64,000 nucleotides of DNA from Chondrus crispus (Eukaryota > Rhodophyta > Florideophyceae > Gigartinales > Gigartinaceae), in assembly GCF_000350225.1 (NCBI RefSeq), contig NW_005179272.1, positions 17,605 through 81,604 of the forward strand, in the 5' to 3' direction. Shown here piece by piece: positions 33,746-44,771 of the stretch. Below the pieces are notes generated by a model. That model saw only the letters and a program-made list of their open reading frames with translations, was not told where the DNA came from and ran no database searches. The number at the start of each line of letters is the position of its first letter. Positions within the stretch are counted from its first letter, which is position 1. The translations under genes were made by a program, and so were the position numbers.

Positions 33746-33858
33746 CGCCTGTGGCCTAGTGGTTAACGAATTTTTGCCGCAAAATTTTCAGACCTCGATT
33801 TTAACATCAGGTTATGGGCCCAGATTTACGCTACCATTCGTGAGTTCGATTCTCACCG
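33746..33858 (+). other. Split tRNA-like sequence in the TRIM
   Basis: The LTR holds gcgcctgtggcctagtgg, with a consensus-like A box (tggcctagtgg, 33752-33762). The internal region holds gtgagttcgattctcac, a perfect 5-bp T stem with a 7-nt loop and a B-box-like core, followed by cgggtgc. gcgcctg and cgggtgc can form a 7-bp acceptor stem with two wobble pairs. The LTR end and the PBS lie between the two halves. It is not a functional tRNA gene. Confidence 0.65.
33810..33823 (+). promoter_or_regulatory. TRIM primer-binding site
   Basis: ggttatgggcccag right after LTR1, identical to that of families A and B. Confidence 0.92.
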
Positions 33859-34325
33859 GGTGCACTTGGGCGGCGCAATGTTTGTTGTTTGTTTGTGTCA
33901 CACTTGGGAACGTACCTGCCTGTGTGTTGTGCAGTGACCCGCGCCGTGTGTTTGGCGTCCCCTGGTCGAGGGGGAGTGTTGAAATAGTGAGCGCGCCCAA
34001 GGGGACACCAAGAAGCCAGCGCCTGTGGCCTAGTGGTTAACGAATTTTTGCGGCAAAATTTTCAGACCTCGATTTTAACATCATAGTCAATAGTCAATTC
34101 GTAAGGTGGAAATAGAACAGTGTGGACGGGCCAGAAGAGGACCGCGCTTGGTCGCGCATATGGTGAGTACGGTTTACCAGGTGCCAAAGTAATGGGATAG
34201 TGTAACACTCAAAGTGTATAAGTATCGCCGAAAGACGGCTCCAAGTAAACCTCGGCACCAACTCCTTCACTCACACACATCAACCTGCCCTCCTTCTTTC
34301 CCTTGCCCTTCGAAACCTATCATTA

Positions 34326-34900
34326 GTTTCACTGCATGAGTCTGTCGTTCTCGTTCCGTTGTTTCTGCCGTCGTTGTCGCTGTCGTTTTCGCTGCCGTTT
34401 CACGTCGTTCTTTCCGCTGGTCTTCTCGCTGTCGTTGTCGCTCTCGTTTTTGCCGTCGTTCTTGGTTTTGGTTTTCGCTGCTGCTGTCGTTCTTGCTCTC
34501 TTGTGTAAATTGGTGTTGGTCATCGCCCCCGCTGTCTTCGTTGTCTTCGTTCTTGGTTTGGCTTTTGTTCTTGCTGTGGTTCTTGCTGCTGTCTCTGTCT
34601 TTGGTCTTCGTCTTCGTTTCCGCTCCCGCTACCGCCGTCGTCGTCAATCTCGCATTTTTCTTCGTTCTCTCATGCAAAGTAAGTTTTGAGTTTCTTTCCA
34701 TTTCCTACACATCTAAGTGATTGTCTTTGCACGTTTTGGTGGTTCTTAAGAGCAATAATTCCAAAATCTGTTACTGACGATTATCTTCATATTCCTTACT
34801 GTGAATACCTGTTTTTACGGGGTTGTTTTAGATCCGGAATTAGTACCGGTGCGCTCTGCGCCTGGGGAGGTGGTCACCGGTCGACCGGTTAGGACTTTAC
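34326..34900 (+). pseudogene. Family B leader remnant with truncated zinc-finger ORF
   Basis: Follows LTR-D without a PBS. It contains the low-complexity part, then ATG 34672, the donor GTAAGT at 34679, a 153-nt intron with acceptor TTTTAG (34830-34831), and the first 60 or so bases of exon 2. It breaks off near 34890, before the fingers. Confidence 0.8.
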
Positions 34901-37679
34901 AAGTCACTTCCAGCTAGCAGCAGATCGTCCACGTACAACGCGATAATCATGATGACATTGCCTTGACGTCGAATGTAAATACATGGGTCGCTGCGTGTAG
35001 TGTTGAAACCAAGTTCAGTGATCAGAAACTCATCGATCTTACTATGCCATTGAGGATGGGCTTGCTTAAGACCATAGATTGCTTTCAGAAGTTTACACAC
35101 CGAATCAGGTTTGACTTTGTCGATGCATCCTTCAGGTTGCTCCATGTAAATTTCTTCGTGAAGGTCACCGTTGAGGAAGGCAGTCACCACGTCCATCTGA
35201 TGCAGCTCAAGGTCAAAGTGCGCAACCAGTGCCAGCAGCAGACGGATAGTTGTGAACTTGATGACAGGGGCGAAAGTTTCAGTGTAATCGATGCCTTCTA
35301 CTTGTTGAAAGCCTCGTGCCACAAGACGTCTCTTTGCAGTTTCGACCAATTTTCCGGACTCGTCAGGAAGTTGCTTCACTCCGAAAACCCACCGGGACGT
35401 CAGGACGTTTGATGCTTGAGATCTTGGAACAAGTGTCCATGTTTTGTTTTTGTGTTGTGAAGCAAGTTCTTTGTCGATGCCGTTCTGCCAGAAGCGAGCT
35501 TTTGGAGAATCCATAGCTTGCTTGTACGAGTTTGGGATTTCTGTTATCACATGGGCGTGGCTAAGGAGTCCAGCAGTCACCAAAGCTGCTGCCCACCACG
35601 CCCCAGGCGTTTTGCGAATGCGAGTGGACCGACGGAGATTAGTTGGCGGATCAATTGTTTCTTCCTCAACTACGTGTTGCTAAACTACTTCAATGGTTTC
35701 GTCCTCCCCTGCAGTTGGGGAGGAGTTGGAGGATTCATCAGAGTCTTGTTGTTCATTCGGCGATGATGCTTCTGATGCCACTGCATCATTTTCCGCAACT
35801 TCCTAATCGATGTTCAAGTTGATTGTGACATCATCAGTTGAAGCCTCCTCGTTTGTATCCATCGGTTCACCAGATTTGCCTCCCGTGGACTCGTCAAAAG
35901 TAACATCTCTGGATACGATCACTTTGTGCAAATCACTATCCCACAACTTGTAAGCTTTCGTATTTTCAGCATACCCCAGAAACATTGCCTCCTTTGCACG
36001 GGCGTCAAGTTTCTGGATGTTGTGTTTTGGTAATGTATACCAACACTTTGAACCGAAAACACGCAAATGACCAACATTTGGCACAGATTTCATCCATAAG
36101 TGGTATGGGGTCATCTTGGGGGGAATGGCACCTGACGTGACTCGATTTCGAACGTACACTGCATTGGCAAGTGCTTCTGCCCAGAACCCCTTTGTAACTT
36201 TGTTGTGCGCTAGCATGGAGCGCACCAAGTTTACCAAAGTTCTGTTCAGTCGCTCGGCGACGCCATTTTGCTCCGGTGTGTACGCGGTCGTCATTTGATG
36301 CTGAGTACCATTTGTAATCAGAAAAGACTTAAAATCCGTAGACAGATACTCACCACCTCGATTGGTGCGAAGCACTTTGATCTTGCGACCAGTGTGAGTC
36401 TGAGCAAGTTGTGCAAACATTTTGTATCGTTCAAATGCTTCTGATTTATGGTGCATAGGGTACACTACTGACCAGTTTGAGTGATCATCTATGAAGGTAA
36501 TGAAGTACTTGGCACCACCAATGGACTGCACCTCTAAGGGGCCACAAACATCAGAGTGAACTAAGTCTAGACAGAAGTATGCCCGCCTCGAGGACCGCTC
36601 TTTTGGGATCACAGATCGAGTGGCTTTGCCGTAGATGCACGCAGAACACTTTTCAGAGATGCAATCATTGTCAGTATTGTTGATTTTGTTAGCCTCATTA
36701 CCAAGTAGTTTGACTCCACTTACCACATTGTCACGAATCATCGAAGCAATACCTTGAGAATGCACATGTGCAAAGCGCTCATGCCACGTTTGCAGGGTGG
36801 CAGCATGTGCAGATCCGATGTCACTGACGATGTCGAGAACGTAAAGTTCTCCAACCAATGTCGCAGTCGCCACTACAGTTGAGCTTCGTCTGACCATGCA
36901 TTTTCCATTTTCGAACCTAACTTTTAGTCCAAGTTCAGTCATTCGACTGACAGAGAGCAGAGAGAACGCAAAGTCCGGAACGTGCAATACATCTGTCAAC
37001 TTGCACGGTTCGATGCGGCCATTCACATTTAACTTCAAGGTAACGTCACCACGGCCGGCAACCTTTGCACTAGCCTTGGTTCCCATCTGAACAGACGCGG
37101 ATTCAAGTGGCTCATACGTCGCAAACAAAGATCGGTCATATGTAATATGAGCTGTACAAGCTGAATCTACGAGCCACGAAGGCGACATCTCCAGATCGTT
37201 CGTGTGCGAAGCTTTCGACATCAGACATGTGAAGTCGACACTGTTTACATCCATGTCGGGATCAGGTTTCTGTGTGACAAATGCAGATTGTTTCCGCTGA
37301 GACATACGCGGTTTATATCCGCTAGGAGGAGCCGGGCGACGCCCATTCAAATCCTTTCCCCAGCAGCGGGTTGCCGTATGGCCTGTATGACCGCAGTTCG
37401 TGCATTTGTAATCGTTTATGTCCCGATTGTTCGGGGCACGATTAACCAGAGCCGATGTCTGTGAGGAGCTACACTTCATGTTTGCTCGTTGCTCTTCCTG
37501 CAGCAGACGACTTTTCACAAAGTCCAAACTGAATATCTTTTCCTCATTACCGAGAGCATCAAGTGCAACGATGAGAGCCTCGAAACGGGCAGGCAGACCG
37601 TTGAGCACTGCCATGGCCATCTCCTTGTCATCCATGTTTACGCTCATTGACTTGAGGATGGCTGCCAGCTGCTTGACAC
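34901..37679 (-). pseudogene. E10, family B gag-pol fragment (gag to RT)
   Basis: Minus strand. It begins within gag (near the IDDKE motif, with NMDDKE here) and passes through the zinc knuckle, protease (DSACTAH) and integrase into RT, ending at LLLAGSDL. Two in-frame TAG codons (35805-35803 and 35682-35680) interrupt the linker, and the second integrase Asp is lost (TNRGGEY for TDRGGEY). No LTR remains. The right end meets the mini-LTR at 37680 and the left end meets a B leader in the opposite orientation. Confidence 0.92.
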
Positions 37680-37786
37680 TGTTGAAATAGTGAGTGCGCC
37701 CAAGGGGACACCAAGAAGCCAGCGCCTGTGGCCTAGTGGTTAACGAATTTTTGCGGCAAATTTTTCAGACCTCGATTTTAACATCA
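37680..37786 (+). repeat. Mini-LTR (107 bp, TRIM type) in front of an A leader
   Basis: Same sequence as the TRIM LTRs with a few changes (gtgagtgcgccc, gcaaatttttc). It ends acatca and is followed exactly by the PBS and the family A leader. It also carries the A-box-like tggcctagtgg. Confidence 0.93.
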
Positions 37787-37800
37787 GGTTATGGGCCTAG
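37787..37800 (+). promoter_or_regulatory. E11 primer-binding site, one mismatch
   Basis: ggttatgggcctag, one base away from the other copies. Confidence 0.85.
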
Positions 37801-38933
37801 TTCAACGTTATTGTTCCGCTGTGTGAGTGCTTGTTCTCAGTTTCTGCTGCCGTTTTCGTGTTTGTTTCTGCTGTCGTTCCCGTTTTGGTCTCCGCTGTTG
37901 GTTTCGTTTTGGTTTCTGCTGTCGTTCTCGTTTTGGTTTCTGCTGTCGTTTCCGCCGCCGTTTCATTGCCGCCGCCGTTCGTTTTGTTCTATCGCCGTCT
38001 ACTTGCTGTCGTTATCATCTTGGTCGCTCGTCTCCGTCTACCTGCTGTCGTTTCAACTTGGTGGATCTTCTTCGTGTCTGTTGCAGCTTGGTCTTGGCAA
38101 TCGTTGTGTGAGCTCTGGGTGTAGTCCCTAGTCGCCAACGTACCATATCAATCCAAGAAGACTGCCCTTCGATCACGCCGGTGATCGTCGTAGCTGCCGA
38201 TACCCTCGCTCTTGGTGATAGGCTTGTGCCATTGGAAATCTGACTTGAGGGAGGGTCCGACCAAGAATCGTCGAGAGACGAAACACTGATCCTCGGGGAG
38301 GATCACAGTGTACTGGTGCAGTCGATCCGCACTCTGCCTTCGGGAGGTGCGTGGGCGGTGTGGATAACGCTCTCGGTATTAGCCCTATAGGTACGACTTC
38401 GGTCCCCTGGGTGAAGAGAATACGTGCCTAAACACTGAACCTCTCACTATACGTGTATAAGGTCGCGTACCTTGATTAAGTTCGCACGGAAGAGGGTGAC
38501 CCTAGGCGTGATTGTGAACAAATCACACGAGTACGACGAAGGCAGTTTCATTCTTGTGTTGTGGGAAACCTCATTGGGGTAGTACCGTATCAAGTTTGGA
38601 CAAGCCGATTTCGGTTGCAGGGACCGTTCGCGGTAGTAACCAAAAGTCCTGGTTCGTCTACAGGCAAAGTGTTGTGCTTACTCGTGGCACGTTCGATTTA
38701 GTTCATAGTTGAAAGACCCGCACTGGCCGACATACAGGGGTAGCGCCCTAAGGCATTTTTAAGAAGAATACGCTTGTTCCACTCCGCCGGGAACAAGCAC
38801 CAAGAACGTTTCCGAGTAATCGCTACAAACTTCTTATACGGGTGGGCTTGCCATTGTGTTGACTATCGGTTAACGGCTTGGGATCCCGGAACAGAAGACC
38901 TTGTATACTCGAAGGGTACATCCATTCGGCGAA
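37801..38933 (+). other. E11 5' leader of family A
   Basis: Very similar to the E4 leader. It has the same pyrimidine-rich part, hairpins and shared pre-gag block. Confidence 0.8.
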
Positions 38934-39728
38934 ATGGATGACCAAAGCTCTGGATCGGTCAGAATCGAGAAGCTGACCGCATCTAACTTTTACATCTGGA
39001 AGCAGAAAATCCAGCTACTGCTTGCTCTCCAAGATGTGTAATGGTAGGTTCGGAAGGGCAAGGGAAAGAAGGAGGGCAGGTTGATGTGTGTGAGTGAAGG
39101 AGTTGGTGCCGAGGTTTACTTGGAGCCGTCTTTCGGCGATACTTATGCACTTTGAGTGTTACACTATCCCATTACTTTGGCACCTGGTAAACCGTACTCA
39201 CCATATGCGCGACCAAGCGCGGTCCTCTTCTGGCCCGTCCACACTGTTCTATTTCCACCTTACGAATTGACTATTGACTATCACTGCACAACAGTTTCTA
39301 CACATTTCGAGTGACTGTAAACCATGGCCCTATGCATGCAATCGTTTCACACCTTACCAATCTGCATCCAGACATGACAGAAGATATTCTTGCACAATGA
39401 ACAACTTGGCATCTCTCTATTTCCAACAACGCAAAGTCCTGTCATATCTCAGTCCCCATACATGCCCTCGTTTCGTACCTTACTAATTTCGGTACACACT
39501 GCCAGACAACTATCACGGATAGCAACAATGTGCATCCAGACTTTCTACACATCTCGCGTGATATCCGATGTGAATCACACGAGTACTCTCATCCACTTGC
39601 ATCCAACGGCGCACCATAACGAGAGCACAGTACAACGTCGCATGCTGACGAGAGTGTAGTACAACGGCGCATGCTGATGCAAGGGTCGCATACACCGTGA
39701 CGCGTACACTGAATACTCACGTAAGTAC

Positions 39729-40498
39729 TGTTGGAAATCTTCGACCACATGCTAAGCTCCAAGCCTGACAGATATTACACGTGTACGTCGACGAAACCTA
39801 AAATGCTTGCAAGAGCATTCTCAGGATGTTTGGTCTTCAACGTGGACACGTGTCATATTTGTACACGGTTGCACTTTCCTATCATTTCCGAGCATGTTTC
39901 AATTTTGGTGTTGACACGTGTAAGTTATGTACCTCGTGGCACTCTACAGTACATTCTGAACATGTTTCATTTTTCTCGATTTGACATGTGTGTGACACGT
40001 ATGACATTTGTCCTACACGTGTGTGACACGTATGACGTATGTGCCACAGTGGTTATTAATCGTAGTGTAAAATCTGTAATCTACAGTACAGTACATTCAG
40101 ATATTATTGACTCTCAAACGGTCCCAAATTATTAGCAAGAGAGAGTACAAGTAGGAAAGTCATTTGATTATCAACCGAAAGTGGAAATAGGAGAGTCACT
40201 TGATTATCAACCGAGAGTGCAAGAAGGAGAGTCATTTGATTATCAACCGAGAGTGGAAGTAGGAGAGTCACTTGATTATCAACCGAGAGTGCAACAGGGA
40301 GAGTCACTTGATTATCAACCAGTGCAAGAAGGAGAGTCACGTGACCAGCCCTAATGGCTCGTATTGTTTGTAGTTTGAAGAGTATAAGTAGCGCCAATAG
40401 TTGGCGACCAAGAGTAAAATGGTATCAACTTCTTTTCCCGTCAACCACCAGCAACCTTCAGCCATCCTTCTTCCCTCTGCCCCGCTGACCTTTCTTTA
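39729..40498 (+). repeat. LTR-C, solo (770 bp)
   Basis: Begins tgttggaaatcttcgacc and ends ctgacctttcttta. It is longer than the E1 LTR mainly because its 36-bp array has about two more units. No internal sequence and no target duplication are visible. Confidence 0.88.
40158..40355 (+). repeat. 36-bp tandem repeat in LTR-C
   Basis: About five units of the form gagtca(c/t)ttgattatcaac followed by cgagagtgcaagaaggaga-like sequence. About three units are present in the E1 LTR (4213-4350). Adjacent units differ, so this is not a CRISPR-like array. Confidence 0.85.
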
Positions 40499-43400
40499 CT
40501 GACACCCAATAGATTTGCAGTATTGCCTGTGTAGCCCTATAACGGTTCGGGCCAAATGCAAATTTTCGGCATTTATGCAAATTTGCATAACCCTCCAAAA
40601 GTCCACTTTCGTCCCCAGAACCCCAAAATTTGAGACTTTACACGTGTCATGTAGTGATATGGGGTGAGGGTCCGGACCGTCGAGTCATGTACACGTGTCG
40701 CTCGATTTTGCACTTTCCAGATATCAGCATGTGGTCGCACATTTTCAGTAGTGTCGATCAATACGTTTTTGACGATATCCCGGAGAATGCGACGTCAGAT
40801 GACCGGAGAAAATGGATCCGTGGTGACGCAAAAGCAAAGGCAGTCATCGGACTCACGCTTTCTGATGACTACTTGCAACATGTGCGAGGTTGTAGCAGTG
40901 CGAAAGAGACATGGGAAGCAATTCTGAATGTGTTTGAGCGTCATACTTTGCTCAACAAACTTGCCGCCCGTCGCGACTTTTACACTGTATCCATGCTCCC
41001 ATCCGAGAAAGTGCTCGTGTTCATCAATCGTGTGAAGCAACTTGCTGCCAGATTGCAGTCAATGAGTGTTGAGATTGACGATAAAGAAATTGCAATGGCT
41101 GTGTTGAATGGCTTGCCTCCACGATTCGATAACTTGATTGTTGCTCTTGACGCACTTGGCAATGAAGATAAAGTGTTTGGACTCGAGTTTGTGAAGAGTC
41201 GTCTGCTGCAAGAAGAACAACGAGAAAGCATGAAGACCGCTTCTGCTTCATCACCACATGCACCTGCACTTGTCAATCGTATGCCTATTCGACGCGATAT
41301 GAAATGTACGAATTGCAATAGACATGGGCATACTGCAGCGCGTTGCTGGGGCAAGGACGTGAATGGGCGCCGACCTGCACCGCCAGATGGGTTTCGGTCA
41401 CGCAACACTGGCTTAAAGCCAAGTGCATTCGTTTCTCGAGATGACAATTCTACTGCTGCCTTTGCGGAGAGTGACTTTACTTGCTTGCTTTCGACTTCCA
41501 CTCCAGAAAAGAGGGCTGCAAACGAAAGGTCATGGCTTGTCGATTCCGGTTGCAGCGCTCACATTACGTTTGATCGCTCTTTGTTCGTTACGTATGAACA
41601 GATGCAATCTGGATCAGTCGAGATGGGCACGAAGGCTAGAGCTAATGTCGCTGGGCGCGGCGAGGTCGAATTCATGTTGAACGTCAACGGTAGTCCCCAT
41701 CCTTGCAAATTGTCAAACGTTTTGCATGTCCCTGATTTCGGATATTCGCTACTGTCTGTTAGCCAAATGGTTTCGAAGGGTTTGCAAGTGTCATTTGAAA
41801 ATGAGAAATGCTGCGTTACTGCAGGACCAACTGTAGTTGCCACAGCGAGTCTAGTTGGGGATTTGTACATACTTGACGTCATGAATGAAACCTTTTCTGC
41901 TCACGTAGTTACCCTGCAGACGCTACATGAACGCATGGCCCATGTTAATGTACAAGGAATCGCATCAATGATTCACAATAATGTGGTAAGTGGCATCAAC
42001 GTTCGTCAAAGCGATGTCATCAGTGCAATGAATCCGAAGTCTGACAATCACTCTCCCATTTGTCCTGCGTGTGTGTTTGGCAAAGCAACGCGATCAGTAA
42101 TCCCGAAACAGCGATCATCGTCTCGAGCACAGAACTGTCTTGACTTGGTACATTCTGACGTTTGCGGTCCGCTCGAAGTACAGTCGATTGGTGGTTCCAG
42201 ATACTTCATTACATTTGTAGATGATCACTCGAACTGGGTAGTTGTGTACACGATGAGAAATAAATCTGAGGCGTTTGCAAAATACAAGTTGTATGAAAAG
42301 TTGGCTCAAACCCACACTGGTCGCAAAGTAAAGGTGCTTCGCACTGATCGAGGGGGAGAGTACTTGTCGACGGAATTCAAGTCGCATTTAGATTTAAACG
42401 GTACGCAGCACCAACTCACAACGGCGTACACCCCTGAACAAAACGGTGTTGCTGAACGTTTAAATCGAACTTTGATTGATCTTGTCCGCTCAATGCTTTC
42501 TCATAAACAGGTCAGTAAGCGATTCTGGGCCGAGGCTCTTGCCACTTCGGTATATGTACGTAATCGAGTTACTTCACGCGCTTTGCCCGTTAATACAACT
42601 CCGCACCACATTTGGATGAATTCCGCTCCAAATGTTGGCCATTTGCGAGTATTTGGGTCAAAATGTTGGTATACATTACCAAAATTAGAGCTCCGCAAGC
42701 TGGACTTGCGAGCGCGTGAAGCGATGTTTCTTGGGTATTCGCAATGCAGTAAGGCATACAAACTTTGGGACGGAGAGTTGAATAAAATTGTTGTGTCACG
42801 GGATGTCAAGTTTGATGAATCGACATGTGGTATGCATGACATTCCTGCACACGAAGGTGATTCAATCAACTCTGATTTTGACGTTGTACTGCTCGATGGC
42901 GACAATGGAAATACAGCTGATACCCCAAATACGGATGAGGTCGGTTCTGAAGAGGATGAAGTTTCGGAGGAGGTTCTTGAAAACGATGGTGCTCATTCTG
43001 TAAGTGAGAATGATGAAGATGAAGATGATGTACCAACTGCCGTCGAAACTCCGAATGTCACTCCTCCAACTCCGACTCCAGCTGTGCGAAGATCGTCTCG
43101 AGTCAGCAGACCTCCCGGATCATGGTGGAGGAGCAACTTTGCAGCTGCTCTTCTTTCACATGCGCATGTCGCTATTGAAGGTCCCAAGACTTTCAACCAG
43201 GCAACCAACGGTCCTAGAGCTGCATTTTGGCAGACCGGCATTGACAAAGAACTTGCCTCGCAGACTAAGAATCGGACTTGGAAACTTGTTCCTCGATCTG
43301 AGGCGTCAAACATCTTGACATCTCGATGGGTTTTCAATGTCAAGCAACTGCCTGATGCAAATGGCAATATAGTTAAAAGTGCAAAAGCCAGACTTGTTGC

Positions 43401-44760
43401 TCGTGGATTCCAGCAAGTGCAAGGTCTTGACTATACTGAGACATATGCCCCTGTCATAAAGTTTACCACTATTCGTCTACTTCTTGCTTTAGTTGCTCAT
43501 TACGACCTCGAACTTCATCAGATGGATGTCGTGACTGCGTTTTTGAACGGCGACTTGGATGAAGACATCTACATGGAGCAACCCGAAAGGTGCATTGACA
43601 AAAGCAAAAGTGACCACGTGTGTAAACTTTTGAAAGCACTTTACGGTCTTAAACAAGCACATCGTCAATGGCATGCCAAAGTGGATGATTTCTTAATTGG
43701 TGAATTGGGATTCGAGACTTCGCGTAGTGATCCTTGTCTCTACATTAAACGCATCGGTAACACTATCATGCTGATTGCACTTTATGTCGATGACTTGTTA
43801 CTCGCCGGTAGTGATATCGATGCCATCAAATGGATGAAGGGAGAGCTTAATAAACGGTTTGAGATGAAAGACCTTGGTGAAGCAAAAGTCTGCATTGGTC
43901 TTGAAATTCAAAGGGATCGCAGCGCCAAGACTTTGAGTCTCACTCAAACTAAGTATGCATCAAATGTGCTTGACCGTTTTAAAATGTCGACTTGTAACCC
44001 TTCTCTGACTCCAATGGAACAAGGTCACACAACCACGATTTCTACCGAAAACGACTCCGAAACAAACGCACCGTATCGTGAGGCAGTGGGATCCCTGATG
44101 TACTTGATGGTTGGCACTCGTCCAGACTTGGCATATGCGATTGGAAAGCTTTCTCAACATTCTGCCAACCCATGTGAGTCACACTGGGCAAGTGTGAAAC
44201 GGGTAATGCGATACGTGCAAGGGACTCGAAACTTAGGAATCGTGTTTGACAATAAATCCAAATCGCCGGAGTTGTTCGGCTTCAGTGATGCTGACTGGGC
44301 CGGTTGTTCAGACTCTCGCAAGTCGACCAGCGGATATGTTTTCAAGTTCTGCGGTGGAGCGATCAGTTGGAGTTCCCGGAAACAGACTGTGGTTGCAACT
44401 TCGACGTGTGAAGCTGAGTACATTGCACTATGTGAAGCGTGTAAGGAGGCGACTTGGTTGCGTCAAGTGGTTGCTGATGTTCTTGGACTTGATTCTGATC
44501 CCACGATTGTGATGGGGTGTGACAATGCAGGGACTATTTCGTATGCACAGAATGAATCGGTCAACCGTCGTAACAAACATGTTGATGTGAAATACCACTA
44601 TGTACGAGATGCAATTAAGAGAAACGTCATTTCTTTGTCACATTGCCCGACCACTTCCATGCCTGCAGATATCCTGACGAAAGCACTTGGGCGAGTTCTG
44701 TTCCAGAAGTTTGTAGAACTTCTAGGGCTTGCAGTAGCTACTTCTGGTAAAAGCATGTGA

Positions 44761-44771
44761 TCGAGGGGGAG
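44761..44771 (+). promoter_or_regulatory. E11 polypurine tract
   Basis: tcgagggggag between the pol stop and LTR-A. Confidence 0.88.

Larger units (their letters stand above)
33703..34083 (+). mobile_element. TRIM: 381-bp terminal-repeat retrotransposon in miniature
   Basis: Two 107-bp LTRs (33703-33809 and 33977-34083) differ at one base by eye and begin tgttgaaatag and end aacatca. Between them are the PBS ggttatgggcccag, about 140 bp of non-coding DNA and the polypurine tract tcgagggggag. tagtc is duplicated on both sides (33698-33702, 34084-34088). The second LTR-D copy at 39258-39290 shows the empty site with a single tagtc. PBS and polypurine tract are those of family A, so it is probably moved by A-type enzymes. 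Confidence 0.95.
32689..34325 (+). repeat. LTR-D (diverged LTR-B), interrupted by a TRIM
   Basis: Begins tattgaaaatgtgcgaccac and ends cgaaacctatcatta. Without the TRIM it is about 1250 bp. It resembles LTR-B along its length but with many substitutions and indels. It is preceded by pol end and polypurine tract (as a 3' LTR) and followed at once by family B leader sequence (as a 5' LTR) with the PBS missing. It therefore sits between two internal regions. Confidence 0.88.
39039..40750 (-). repeat. LTR-D inside E11 gag, itself holding an LTR-C
   Basis: Minus orientation, in two parts (39039-39728 and 40499-40750). The flanks atgtg (39034-39038) and gtgtc (40751-40755) are each one base from the atgtc expected in the A sequence, suggesting an aged 5-bp duplication. 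About 310 bp of LTR-D is missing where LTR-C sits. Confidence 0.85.
38934..44760 (+). pseudogene. E11 gag-pol, split by an LTR-D/LTR-C insertion
   Basis: The first 35 codons are at 38934-39038. The frame resumes at 40751 (near VDQYVFDD) and stays open to TGA at 44760. All domains are present: zinc knuckle CTNCNRHGHTAARC, protease DSGCSAH, integrase HSDVCGP/TDRGGEY/EQNGVAERLN, RT LYVDDLLLAG and RNase H SDADWAGC. It differs from E8 at only a handful of residues, but has Arg in place of the usual Gly in the YMEQPEG motif of RT. Without the insertion the frame would be complete. Confidence 0.93.

Noticed and set aside
33746-33858. A functional tRNA gene
   Set aside because: No D-arm 3' strand or anticodon arm is present between the halves. 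The PBS and LTR end lie there instead.
40158-40355. CRISPR-like array
   Set aside because: The repeats are directly tandem with no unique spacers and lie in a eukaryotic LTR.
40630-40750. Alternative N-terminus of E11 gag-pol starting inside LTR-D
   Set aside because: The open frame through 40630-40750 is read through the inserted LTR. The true start is at 38934, on the other side of the insertion.
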